From Priestia endophytica DSM 13796 (GTDB taxonomy: Bacteria > Bacillota > Bacilli > Bacillales > Bacillaceae_H), in NCBI RefSeq assembly GCF_900115845.1, contig NZ_FOXX01000006.1, positions 124,001 to 188,000 on the forward strand: DNA of 64,000 nt, in the 5' to 3' direction. Within the stretch, counting starts at the first letter, position 1. Each line of letters begins with the position of its first letter. A program made the translations under genes and the position numbers. Under the pieces are notes generated by a model. The model had not been told where the DNA came from. It worked only from the letters and a program-made list of their open reading frames with translations, and did not search any database. Below are positions 44,321 through 52,671 of this stretch, piece after piece.

Positions 44321-46534
44321 ATGAAAGGATTTAAAGCTTCCCTAGCTCTTTTTACAGCAGCAAGTGCCTTTATAAGCAGTGCTTCTTTAGTACAAGGTGA
44401 AGAAAGGGAATTAACAGTAGACCGAAAAGACGATGCTCTTCAAATTAAAAAAATCGCAAGTTATGATAGTGGATCTGGTGAAGGTGGAACCGAAATATTA
44501 GCTTATGATATACATACAAAAAAAGCATTTGTAACAAACAGTGCGAAAAAATCTATTGATATCGTTGATTTTTCAACATTAAACAAGAATGAAGACCTCA
44601 CTTTAAAGCCTTCTGCAAGCATTTCTTTAAAACAATTAGGGATTGAGAATGCAGATGGAATTACAAGTGTTGCAACACACCCGAAAGCGAACTTTATAGC
44701 TGCTGCCGTTCCGAGCAGTCCAAAGCAGGAAAATGGTTATGTTGTATTGCTTGATAAAGAAGGAAAGCTTTTAACCAAGATTGAGGTAGGGGCTTTACCT
44801 GACAACGTTGTTTTTACTCCGGATGGAGAGACTCTTCTCACTGCAAATGAAGGCGAGCCAAGCAGTGACTACAAGCAAAATCCAGAAGGTTCTGTTTCCA
44901 TTATTAATGTAAAAGAAATCAATAATCTTAAAAAGGAAGAAATCGGGAAAGCCGACATTAAGGCGATAAACGTCTCTTTTCAAGATGTACCAATTCGGGG
45001 AGAAGTGAGAAAAAATTCAAAAGGCACTTTGATGAAACAGCTTGAACCCGAGTATATTACAGTTGATGAGGAAAGTGAGTATGCATATGTATCTCTTCAA
45101 GAAAATAACGCGATTGCAAAGTTGAACTTGAAAACGCAGAAGTTTGACGAGATTGTAGGATTAGGAGTGAAAGATCATTCTCTCAAAGAAAATGCCCTTG
45201 ATGGAATGAATAATGGGAAAATTAATATTGAACCCCTGCCTGTTTTAGGAATGTACCAACCAGATGCGCTTGATTATTTCCAAAAAGGCAACAAAGGGTA
45301 TATCGTAACTCCGAATGAAGGAGATGCCCGCGACTATGAGGCTTATGGAGAAGAGAAAACCATCAAGGAACTTCTTAAGAGCGGCGAGAAAATCGAACTG
45401 AATGCCAAACACTATAAAGGTTTTACTCAAGAAGAAATAAATCAAATAGTCCAAAATGGGCTTTTCAATGAGAAAAAGCTTGGAGATTTAAAAGTAAGCA
45501 TTGAAGAAGGGAAAAATAAAGACGGCGTCTATGAGTCTCTGTATTCTTTTGGAGGGCGTTCTTTTTCCATTTGGGATGCTGAAACATTAGAAAAAGTATA
45601 TGATAGCGGCTCACAGTTTGAAGATATTACGGCTAGGGTTTATCCTGAAACTTTTAATTCCTCAAATGATAAGGTAAAACTAGATAATAGAAGTGATGAT
45701 AAAGGGCCAGAGCCAGAAGCTGCAGAAGTAGGGGAAATTGGTGGCCAAACGTATGCTTTCATTGGCCTTGAACGGATGGGAGGCGTGATGGTTTATAATA
45801 TCTCAAATCCTACAGAAGCACACTATACAACGTACTTTTCAAGTCGCGATATGTCAGAAGATGTGAAAGAAGATTCCGCGCCTGAAGGGATAACGTTTAT
45901 CGATCAAAAGGACAGTCCAACAAAGACGCCGCTTTTAATCGTTTCTAATGAAGTATCAGGAACTGTTGCTCTGTATGAAATAGAAGGGAAAGCTAAAGAA
46001 TTTAAAGATGTTCCAAAAACTCATTGGGCATATACATATATTCAAGAACTTGTAGAAAAAGGTATTGTAGATGGAAAAGAAGATGGTACATTCTCTCCTC
46101 AAGAAGACGTAACACGGGCTCAGTTTGCTAAAATAGTAAAAAGAGCGTTAAATGTCCCATCTGTTTCTCATTCTGCTCCTTTTAAAGATGTTCCCGAGTG
46201 GGTAAATGACGATGTTAATGCACTGTATGAAGCAGGAATTATCCAAGGCAAAACAAAAGAAGTTTTTGCCCCTGAACAATCTATTACCCGTCAGCAAATG
46301 GCTCTCGTGATTATGAGAGCATATGAATGGAAAAAAGGAAAGCTTTCTCATGTTAAACAAGCGCCGTTTAAAGACAGAGAAACGATTTCAGAAGAGGCGC
46401 AGGAGAAAATTGATGCTCTTTATACATTAGGAGTTATGAGCGGGAAGAACAGCGGTAATTTCTCACCATATGAATCGTCTTCACGGGCTCAAGCTGTAAA
46501 AGTACTCTCAAAACTCTTATCTTCTCTAGAATAA
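44321..46534 (+). CDS. Secreted beta-propeller (choice-of-anchor I) protein with three SLH domains
   Basis: A 737-residue exported protein. After a signal peptide (residues 1 to about 26) comes a beta-propeller domain of the choice-of-anchor I family (about 40-555; motifs DNVVFTPDGETLLTANEGEPSSDY, YIVTPNEGDARDYEAYGEE, FEDITARVYPETFN). This domain is often found with secreted phosphatases and nucleotidases. The C-terminus has three S-layer homology domains (from about 565; FKDVPKTHWAYTYIQELVEKG is the first) that bind cell-wall polymer. A Pho-box-like promoter suggests induction by phosphate limitation. AAGGAGGAG precedes ATG 44321. Enzymatic activity is not proven for the family. Confidence 0.82.
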   Translation: MKGFKASLALFTAASAFISSASLVQGEERELTVDRKDDALQIKKIASYDSGSGEGGTEILAYDIHTKKAFVTNSAKKSIDIVDFSTLNKNEDLTLKPSASISLKQLGIENADGITSVATHPKANFIAAAVPSSPKQENGYVVLLDKEGKLLTKIEVGALPDNVVFTPDGETLLTANEGEPSSDYKQNPEGSVSIINVKEINNLKKEEIGKADIKAINVSFQDVPIRGEVRKNSKGTLMKQLEPEYITVDEESEYAYVSLQENNAIAKLNLKTQKFDEIVGLGVKDHSLKENALDGMNNGKINIEPLPVLGMYQPDALDYFQKGNKGYIVTPNEGDARDYEAYGEEKTIKELLKSGEKIELNAKHYKGFTQEEINQIVQNGLFNEKKLGDLKVSIEEGKNKDGVYESLYSFGGRSFSIWDAETLEKVYDSGSQFEDITARVYPETFNSSNDKVKLDNRSDDKGPEPEAAEVGEIGGQTYAFIGLERMGGVMVYNISNPTEAHYTTYFSSRDMSEDVKEDSAPEGITFIDQKDSPTKTPLLIVSNEVSGTVALYEIEGKAKEFKDVPKTHWAYTYIQELVEKGIVDGKEDGTFSPQEDVTRAQFAKIVKRALNVPSVSHSAPFKDVPEWVNDDVNALYEAGIIQGKTKEVFAPEQSITRQQMALVIMRAYEWKKGKLSHVKQAPFKDRETISEEAQEKIDALYTLGVMSGKNSGNFSPYESSSRAQAVKVLSKLLSSLE

Positions 46535-46567
46535 AAGAGCAAGCCTTTATAGTAGGCTTGCTTTTTT
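46535..46567. terminator. Bidirectional terminator
   Basis: AAAGAGCAAGCCT / AGGCTTGCTTTTT stem between convergent genes. Confidence 0.9.
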
Positions 46568-46568
46568 G

Positions 46569-47975
46569 TTATTTTACATCTTGGACTTCTTTTGAAACGT
46601 TTTTCATTGGTTTTGGTTTCTTTACGTTTGGTGTAACGCGATCGATTTTAGCAATATCATAAACACCTGCTCCAACGATCTCTGCTACATCTTGAAGTTT
46701 TTCTTTACTAATTTTGTCAATCGTATCATCTGGGGTATGATACCAGGGTTCTGTTGGCTCATGAATAAATAATGCAGATGGTATACCAACTTCAGCGAAA
46801 GGAACATGATCGCTTCGGTCTCCTTGGCCATATGGAGTTCGTTCTCCATTCAATCGTTCACTAGCATCGCCTGCAATATCTGTTACTGTGTTAGGCTGCC
46901 CACTTACGGTATTCATCACAAGATCGCCTGCATCTTTGCTTCCAACCATATCAAGCTGGAACATTGCGCGCGTTCTAAAAATATCGTTTTGTCCAAGCGA
47001 ATCTACGTATTTTGTAGAGCCGATAAGACCGTTTTCTTCTGCTCCAAATGTTACAAAACGAAGTTCAGTATCTGTTTTAGCTTTTGCCATTACTCTAGCT
47101 AACTCTAGTGTTACAGCAACACCTGATGCATCATCATTTGCTCCTGGTGCTCCTTCAACAGAGTCATGGTGGGCCCCAACAAAGACAATTTCACCTGTAT
47201 CTTTTTTCTGCTTTGAAGCTTTTTTCGTTGCAATTACATTATGGGAAGTTCGTGTTTCTAATTTGGAACCTTCAACCGCGACTTCAGCATTTAAAGTTTC
47301 TCCGTCTTGAAGCTTTTTAGCAAGTTTTTCACCAACATCTTTTGGTAAAGAAAGAGCAGGAACATAAGCATCATTAGCTCCACCGAGCGTTCCATTTAAC
47401 TCACCGTCTTCATTGTTATAAATGATTACCGCTTCCGCTCCTTTTTTGGCTGCATTTAGTACTTTCTCAGCGAAAGAGATGTTTCCACGTTCAATTAAGG
47501 CAATTTTTCCAGTCAAATCAAGGTCTTTTACATCGTCTTCAGTACCTAATCCAACGTACTGAAGCTCACCTGTTGCTTGTCCATTCCCCGTATATGTTAA
47601 AGCTTGAGGAGTGTACTTGGTATTGTCGTCCTTAATGTCTAATGAGAGAGTTGTTGGTGGAACATATGCTTCAAAAGTAAACGGCTGAATTTGAACATTA
47701 TATCCATACGAAGAGAATTTCTGCTGTATGTATTGAACAGCATTGTATTCAGCAGGAGTGCCTGCTACTCTTGGTTGTGAAGACAAACGGGAAATATGGC
47801 TGTATATGTTATTAACATTAACACTTTGAACGATTTTTTGATCTTCTTTTGTAAGTACGGATGTTTCAACTTGTGAAGCTGCAAACGAAGAGGATGGGAT
47901 TCCAAAAGTACTTGTTGCTAGTCCTGCTACAAGTGCGACAGAAAGTAGTGGCTTTCGAAAAGGATATCGTTTCAT
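46569..47975 (-). CDS. Secreted M28 aminopeptidase with PA domain
   Basis: A 468-residue exported zinc aminopeptidase similar to B. subtilis YwaD. It has a signal peptide (1 to about 33), a protease-associated domain (about 130-225), and the M28 catalytic domain (about 245-445). Zinc and catalytic motifs are complete: GAHHDSVEGAPGANDDASG, FGAEENGLIGSTKYV, QLDMVGSKDAG and RSDHVPFAEVGIPSALF, followed by WYHTPDDTIDKI. The C-terminal tail is Lys-rich. Start ATG 47975 follows AGGAGG. It digests peptides outside the cell. Confidence 0.9.
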   Translation of the reverse strand: MKRYPFRKPLLSVALVAGLATSTFGIPSSSFAASQVETSVLTKEDQKIVQSVNVNNIYSHISRLSSQPRVAGTPAEYNAVQYIQQKFSSYGYNVQIQPFTFEAYVPPTTLSLDIKDDNTKYTPQALTYTGNGQATGELQYVGLGTEDDVKDLDLTGKIALIERGNISFAEKVLNAAKKGAEAVIIYNNEDGELNGTLGGANDAYVPALSLPKDVGEKLAKKLQDGETLNAEVAVEGSKLETRTSHNVIATKKASKQKKDTGEIVFVGAHHDSVEGAPGANDDASGVAVTLELARVMAKAKTDTELRFVTFGAEENGLIGSTKYVDSLGQNDIFRTRAMFQLDMVGSKDAGDLVMNTVSGQPNTVTDIAGDASERLNGERTPYGQGDRSDHVPFAEVGIPSALFIHEPTEPWYHTPDDTIDKISKEKLQDVAEIVGAGVYDIAKIDRVTPNVKKPKPMKNVSKEVQDVK

Positions 47976-48379
47976 AAAAAAACCTCCTATTTTTTACTAT
48001 TTTCATTATTAATGTTATAATATTTTAAAAATTTAGTTAAGTTAGAAAAGTACTAGTTGTAAATAATTTGTAGTGAATATAGTAAAATAGAAACGTAGGG
48101 ATAATTTATCACATTAGTAAATACTAGGATTAGTATTCAAAGGTTAAGACAAGAAAGGAAATACAGGAAAAAGATTGAATTATAGCCATTAAAAATATGT
48201 GGTTTATTTTCAATAAATAAAGGAAAATGAGTATAGTAAAAGAATGATAGGGATTAAATGGAATGGAAATTAAAGAATATAGGTCTATTTCTACAATACT
48301 TTTATCCTATTTGTTATTAAACCTAGAATATTTTAGCCGATGTAAAAAAGAGAGGTAGAGTTTATGGAGGTGTACAGCG
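47976..48379. other. Divergent intergenic region
   Basis: About 400 AT-rich bases between the aminopeptidase gene and the unknown gene at 48380. No clear promoter pair, repeat or RNA stands out. Confidence 0.4.
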
Positions 48380-48877
48380 GTGGGAAACAGAATTACGTTA
48401 GATTATAATGCTCAAAGCTTACGATTTTTATTAGAAATGATTTGTGAAAAGAAAAACCAGTTTACTCACCAAGATCTCGTTTATTGGTGTGATAAATTTG
48501 TCATTAAATATTATAAATATGAAGAGCACTCATACATAGAAGATTTACGAGATCAGAAAATAAAAGAAGAAGCAACAGCTTTTCAAGTTGCACAAAATAT
48601 AGGATGGCAATGGTACGTACATATTGCTCAACACTATACACCGCTTGAAGTTGTTCAAGCAGACTTAAATACTGTTCAACTGCCTCTTGAACTTTTTCAA
48701 AGTTGGTATGAACAGATGAATCTTTCACGAAATTGGGAAGAAGTTTTTGAAGCGCGTTACGAAGAGAAGCAAAAGGAAGAAACGACCCTTTCAAGAATTA
48801 AAACATATGGAAGACGTAGAAAGAGAGATATTTACAAAGAAATAGAAGAAGGAAAAGTAGAAGGCCAGTTTTATTAG
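48380..48877 (+). CDS. Hypothetical protein, 165 residues
   Basis: A soluble, aromatic-rich protein (many Trp and Tyr in QNIGWQWYVHIAQHYT and FQSWYEQMNLSRNWEEVF) with a basic, Arg/Lys-rich tail (YGRRRKRDIYKE). GTG 48380 has GGAGGTG eight bases upstream. No domain recognised; the tail may bind nucleic acid or membrane surface, which is a guess. Confidence 0.65.
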   Translation: MGNRITLDYNAQSLRFLLEMICEKKNQFTHQDLVYWCDKFVIKYYKYEEHSYIEDLRDQKIKEEATAFQVAQNIGWQWYVHIAQHYTPLEVVQADLNTVQLPLELFQSWYEQMNLSRNWEEVFEARYEEKQKEETTLSRIKTYGRRRKRDIYKEIEEGKVEGQFY

Positions 48878-49094
48878 GTCTTCTGCTTTTTTTCTGTAAT
48901 GATTTTGTTAGTTTTCAACATTTCGTGGGGAAAACCGTTAGTTCTTATATAAAAGAGAGAATTATATCTTATTTCATCAAATATTGTCAAACGATTTATA
49001 GTTTGGGTACGTTTGTAAAGAGAAGATAGCGGGGAATACATTTATATCATAAAGTGACGTGCTAGAAGAAACGTTCATAAAGGGAGGGAGACAA

Positions 49095-49190
49095 ATGAAA
49101 TACAAAGTAAAACATTGGTTAAGACTAACAACGGACGAACGCTACCTTTTACTTTTGGCAACTTCTATGATACAAAAAGAAAAACGTTAA
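49095..49190 (+). CDS. 31-residue conserved-looking peptide
   Basis: ATG 49095 has a very strong AGGGAGGGAG site. The product MKYKVKHWLRLTTDERY... continues with LLLLATSMIQ and a basic end; it is amphipathic and possibly membrane-associated. A terminator follows at 49209. It is too short to assign. Confidence 0.5.
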   Translation: MKYKVKHWLRLTTDERYLLLLATSMIQKEKR

Positions 49191-49208
49191 TAAAATAGAG
49201 GATAAGTC

Positions 49209-49246
49209 CGCTGCTAGTCTTCATAATGAAGGGAGCAGCTTTTTTG
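49209..49246 (+). terminator. Intrinsic terminator
   Basis: GCTGCT / AGCAGC outer stem enclosing CTTCAT / ATGAAG, followed by six T. Confidence 0.75.
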
Positions 49247-49301
49247 TGAGGAAAACTTGATATAATGAAAGAATAAGAGCGCGAAAAAAGGAGAGATGAG
49301 G

Positions 49302-50111
49302 ATGAAACTTGATACTGTATTTTTATGTTCTCCAAGCAAGACAGTAAGTGAAGATGCTTATGTTATAAATGAAAAACAAAACATTTATGGGGTCTTTGAC
49401 GGAGCAACACCTGTCACTCCTTTTCAAAATAGCAAAGGACAAAATGGAGCATATCTAGCTTCTCATTGTTTTCAAGCCTATTTTACTGAAGAAGTGAGAC
49501 AAGAGGAAAGTTTGTTAGAATCCGTTGTTAAAGCAAATAAAAAGTTGTTAGAGATGATGAAAAGTCATCATATTTCAGTTCATAAAAAAGAAGAACTTTG
49601 GTCAACATGCGTAGCCTTAATCAAATTGGAAAAGGAGAAAATTCAGTTTGCACAGCTTGGTGATTCGATGATTGTAATGGAAAATAAAGAAGGCAAAGTT
49701 ACTGTTCTCACGAAAGATACGGTAAAAGGGATAGGATCCCGTGCAAAACAAAAAAGAGAAATGGAGCGTTTAAGAGGAAAAGAGAAACACGATGAAGATT
49801 TTTACAAAAAAAACCTTCTATATTCTTTACGCTATAACCGAACACTAGCGAACACCCCCAATGGCTATTCTGTTGCAAATGGAAAAGAAGAAGTAAGAAA
49901 GTATATTCAGTATGGAGCGATTCAAAAAAATGAGGTTAGCTGCTTATTACTCGTAAGCGACGGATTTTTTCATCCATCAGAAAGTTTAGAAACTACATAT
50001 CAACATATTCGTTCAGGAGGATTAGAACGGTATGCACACAAGTTGGCGAAGTTAGAGTGTGAAAATAATCTGCACTCAGATGATAAGACAGGTATCTTGC
50101 TTCAGTTTTAA
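49302..50111 (+). CDS. PP2C-like phosphatase
   Basis: A 269-residue soluble phosphatase-fold protein. PPM motifs can be followed: SEDAYVINEKQNIYGVFDGATPV (motifs 1-2 with metal Asp), FAQLGDSMIVMENKEG, LLLVSDGFFHPSE, and a final DDKTGILLQF in place of DN. ATG 49302 is preferred over 49296 because AAGGAGAG needs the longer spacing. It lies 20 bases before an SDR gene. It is not close in sequence to the phosphatase of the type VII operon. Target unknown. Confidence 0.78.
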   Translation: MKLDTVFLCSPSKTVSEDAYVINEKQNIYGVFDGATPVTPFQNSKGQNGAYLASHCFQAYFTEEVRQEESLLESVVKANKKLLEMMKSHHISVHKKEELWSTCVALIKLEKEKIQFAQLGDSMIVMENKEGKVTVLTKDTVKGIGSRAKQKREMERLRGKEKHDEDFYKKNLLYSLRYNRTLANTPNGYSVANGKEEVRKYIQYGAIQKNEVSCLLLVSDGFFHPSESLETTYQHIRSGGLERYAHKLAKLECENNLHSDDKTGILLQF

Positions 50112-50131
50112 GAGAGGTAGGGGGAGGAACA

Positions 50132-50959
50132 ATGGCTCGACATGCAATTGTAACAGGGTCTTCAAGCGGATTTGGATATGCGATTTGTTTAAGGCTTGCA
50201 CAAGAAGGGTTCTATGTATATGCAACAATGAGGAATATTGCAAAAGGAAAAGACTTGATCGAGGAAGCTGAACAGCTCCACCTTAAGCAATATATTACCG
50301 TAAAAGAACTTGATGTAACGAGTGAAGCGTCACTTGCAGCTTTTCGCGAAGAACTAGCACAAATAGATGGAGTAGATGTGCTTGTTAATAATGCAGGATA
50401 TGCAGGAGGCGGATTTGTTGAAGACTGCGAGTTAGCCGACTTTAAACAACAGTTTGATACAAATGTATTTGGAGCCATCGCTCTTACAAATCTTGTTTTA
50501 CCAATTATGCGACAAAATCGAAAAGGCACTATTATTAATATTAGTAGCATAAGTGGAAAAATAGGATTTCCGGGCCTTTCTCCTTATTCCTCTTCGAAGT
50601 TTGCGCTTGAAGGATTTAGTGAAAGTTTGCGCCTTGAAATGAAACCATTTGGTGTTTATGTGGTGCTAATAGAGCCAGGATCGTACAATACAAACATATG
50701 GACAAAAGGAAAAAGGGTAGCAAAAAGAGAAAAGTCCGCATACTTGACGCAAATGGAAAAAATTGAAAAACACATTGAAGGCGGAAAAGATCGTTTAGGA
50801 GATCGGGGCGAAATAGCTGATCTAGTAGCGAAAATTGCTCATCATCGCTCTCCATCGCTTCGCTATGCTATTGGCAAAGGAGTAAAGATGAGCCTTTTTG
50901 TGAAAACAATACTTCCTTGGAAGTGGTGGGAAAAGATTATATTAAAGCAGTTAAAATGA
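50132..50959 (+). CDS. Short-chain dehydrogenase/reductase
   Basis: A 275-residue classical SDR oxidoreductase. Cofactor motif TGSSSGFG near the N-terminus, NNAG, then the catalytic Ser (ISSISGKIGFPG) and YSSSK with the active Tyr and Lys, and PGSYNT. A GGGGGAGG site precedes ATG 50132. It forms a two-gene unit with the phosphatase. Substrate unknown. Confidence 0.88.
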   Translation: MARHAIVTGSSSGFGYAICLRLAQEGFYVYATMRNIAKGKDLIEEAEQLHLKQYITVKELDVTSEASLAAFREELAQIDGVDVLVNNAGYAGGGFVEDCELADFKQQFDTNVFGAIALTNLVLPIMRQNRKGTIINISSISGKIGFPGLSPYSSSKFALEGFSESLRLEMKPFGVYVVLIEPGSYNTNIWTKGKRVAKREKSAYLTQMEKIEKHIEGGKDRLGDRGEIADLVAKIAHHRSPSLRYAIGKGVKMSLFVKTILPWKWWEKIILKQLK

Positions 50960-50991
50960 GTCTTTTTATAAAGAAGCACTCATTTTTTTTG
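50954..50991 (+). terminator. Terminator after the SDR gene
   Basis: AAATGAGT / ACTCATTT stem with a long loop and eight T; it overlaps the stop codon. Confidence 0.75.
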
Positions 50992-50999
50992 AAAAAGTA

Positions 51000-51032
51000 T
51001 TGTCCGAAGTGATGATAATGATTATAATTATC
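51000..51032 (+). promoter_or_regulatory. Promoter with overlapping Fur box
   Basis: TTGTCC (51000-51005), a 17-base spacer and perfect TATAAT (51023-51028). The 19-base sequence GATAATGATTATAATTATC (51014-51032) differs from the Fur consensus at two positions and covers the -10 element, so iron-loaded Fur would block polymerase. Confidence 0.85.
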
Positions 51033-51129
51033 AATGAGAATAAAAATCAATCACAAATTTAAACGTATATATAAAAATAATAACGTGTTAATAGAAAACT
51101 TTAGAATGGAAGAAGAGGTGGAACGGGAT

Positions 51130-51945
51130 ATGTCTATTATGGAAACGAAAGAGCTGTCTATTTCTTACGGAGATCGTAAAATTGTAAGCGACTTAACAGT
51201 GGAAATCCCTAAAGGAAAAATCACCACAATTATTGGACCGAACGGATGCGGGAAATCTACGATTTTAAAAACAATGTCACGTATTTTAAAACCAACGTCA
51301 GGGGATATTTACTTAGATGGTAAAGCTATTCAAAAGCAATCGACAAAGGAGATTGCGAAAAAGATGGCAATTCTACCTCAAATTCCAGAATCTCCAGGTG
51401 GATTAACAGTAGCTGAACTTGTTTCATATGGACGTTTTCCACACCAAAAAGGATTCGGAAAACTGAAGGAAAGCGATAAAAATATTATTTATTGGGCTCT
51501 TGAAGTAACAGGGATGTTAGAGTTTAAAGACCGCCCCCTTGAAGCTTTATCAGGCGGTCAACGTCAGCGTGTTTGGATTGCTATGGTTCTTGCGCAAGAA
51601 ACGGATTTACTATTGCTTGATGAGCCAACTACTTATTTAGACTTAGCACATCAATTAGAGATTTTACAGCTTCTTCAAACACTTAATCAACAGGAAAACA
51701 GAACAATTGCGATGGTTATTCATGATCTTAACCATGCAGCTCGATTTGCTGATTATATGATTGCTGTCAACAGTGGAGAAGTTGTATGTAAAGGAACACC
51801 TGAGGAAGTAATGACACCTGAAGTATTAGGGAAGGTTTTTGGGATTGATGCCGAGATTGTGCGTGATCCAAGAACAAACAAGCCTGTATGCTTAACATAT
51901 GACCTGATGCCAGCAATTGGTGCTACAACACCTGCTGCAGTATAA
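51130..51945 (+). CDS. yusV: Iron-siderophore ABC transporter ATP-binding protein (YusV-like)
   Basis: A 271-residue ABC ATPase of the FecE/FhuC group that energises ferric-siderophore uptake. All motifs are intact: Walker A GPNGCGKST, Q-loop LPQIPE, signature LSGGQRQR, Walker B LLLLDEPTTYLD and H-loop VIHDLNHA. ATG 51130 is selected because GAGGTGG lies eight bases upstream. No permease or binding-protein gene adjoins it, as with B. subtilis YusV, a shared ATPase for several siderophore permeases. It is controlled by the Fur box at 51014. Confidence 0.88.
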   Translation: MSIMETKELSISYGDRKIVSDLTVEIPKGKITTIIGPNGCGKSTILKTMSRILKPTSGDIYLDGKAIQKQSTKEIAKKMAILPQIPESPGGLTVAELVSYGRFPHQKGFGKLKESDKNIIYWALEVTGMLEFKDRPLEALSGGQRQRVWIAMVLAQETDLLLLDEPTTYLDLAHQLEILQLLQTLNQQENRTIAMVIHDLNHAARFADYMIAVNSGEVVCKGTPEEVMTPEVLGKVFGIDAEIVRDPRTNKPVCLTYDLMPAIGATTPAAV

Positions 51946-51946
51946 A

Positions 51947-51974
51947 AAAAGGCGGATTCTATCCGCCTTTTTTT
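51947..51974. terminator. Terminator after the yusV-like gene
   Basis: AAAAGGCGGAT / ATCCGCCTTTT stem, T tail. Confidence 0.9.
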
Positions 51975-51995
51975 CATGTTGAGAAGATATAAAAG

Positions 51996-52148
51996 TTAGC
52001 GATGTTCTTCTTGAAGTTCCAATAAGATATTGAGCTGCTCTTCCAATCGGTTTGTTTTTGGATTATGAGGTCCGTAGAACTGCTGATAAAATTCTAACTG
52101 TTGTCGCGTTGAATTAATTAAAATCTCTAGCTCATCTATTCGCTCCAT
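51996..52148 (-). CDS. Small helical protein, possibly Spo0E-like
   Basis: A 50-residue protein: MERIDELEILINSTRQQ, then a YGPHNP turn and a second helix (NRLEEQLNILLELQEEH). The helix-turn-helix hairpin with a G-x-x-P-type turn resembles Spo0E family aspartyl-phosphate phosphatases, but the SQELD signature is not present (RLEEQLN instead). GAGGGGG lies ten bases before ATG. Expression is likely; function uncertain. Confidence 0.5.
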   Translation of the reverse strand: MERIDELEILINSTRQQLEFYQQFYGPHNPKTNRLEEQLNILLELQEEHR

Positions 52149-52333
52149 AATTATGATACCCCCTCAAATTAATAATATCAATAAAAGGATGATATTAGGA
52201 TTTGTTACAAAAAATGATAAAAAGGGAATATTTTTATTTTCTTAAAAGCTCTAATAATTAGTCTTAAAGTCACCTTGAAAAAGAGAGTTAAGGACTTTTT
52301 TCATGATAAATTGTTAAAAATATCTTCTTGATT

Positions 52334-52361
52334 TTGTTTCTGAATAAAAATCATTTATACT
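52334..52361 (+). promoter_or_regulatory. Promoter of a candidate small RNA
   Basis: TTGTTT, 16 bases, TATACT. Confidence 0.45.
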
Positions 52362-52367
52362 AGGTAG

Positions 52368-52432
52368 TAATCATCTTTTGGAGATGGTGTTCAAAAGCCA
52401 CGTTTCTTGAATAAGAGCGTGGCTTTCGCTTG
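52368..52432 (+). ncRNA. Candidate small RNA, about 65 nt
   Basis: A promoter is followed by two stems: ATCATCT / AGATGGT (one G-U) and AAAGCCACG / CGTGGCTTT. The second is followed by CGCTTGTTTT, a weak terminator tail. No open frame or ribosome binding site fits inside. It matches no family I know; it might also be a leader of the transporter gene 240 bases downstream. Confidence 0.35.
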
Positions 52433-52620
52433 TTTTATAATGAAACTAATGAATTTCTTATATAACTAAAATAACTGTGTTCTGCCTTTTTTCGCTTTTA
52501 CAATTGGAGTAGACTTGTACTGGACATATTTTCTTTTTCTCTTACTTGATGTTTAAAAGAACAAAGCGTGGGATAGTAAAAGAAAAGAGAATAAAATATT
52601 ATAGAAAGAAGATGTTTAAC

Positions 52621-52671
52621 ATGATGGCCTTACATAGTCGTTCACCTCGAAATGAAGGTGACCTGACGTGA
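52621..52671 (+). promoter_or_regulatory. Leader frame and ribosome-binding-site hairpin of the anion symporter gene
   Basis: A 16-codon frame (MMALHSRSPRNEGDLT) ends in TGA overlapping the GTG start of the symporter gene. Inside it TCACCT (52642-52647) can pair with AGGTGA (52656-52661), the ribosome binding site of the symporter. Translating the leader would open the hairpin. Seen in sequence; function inferred. Confidence 0.4.
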
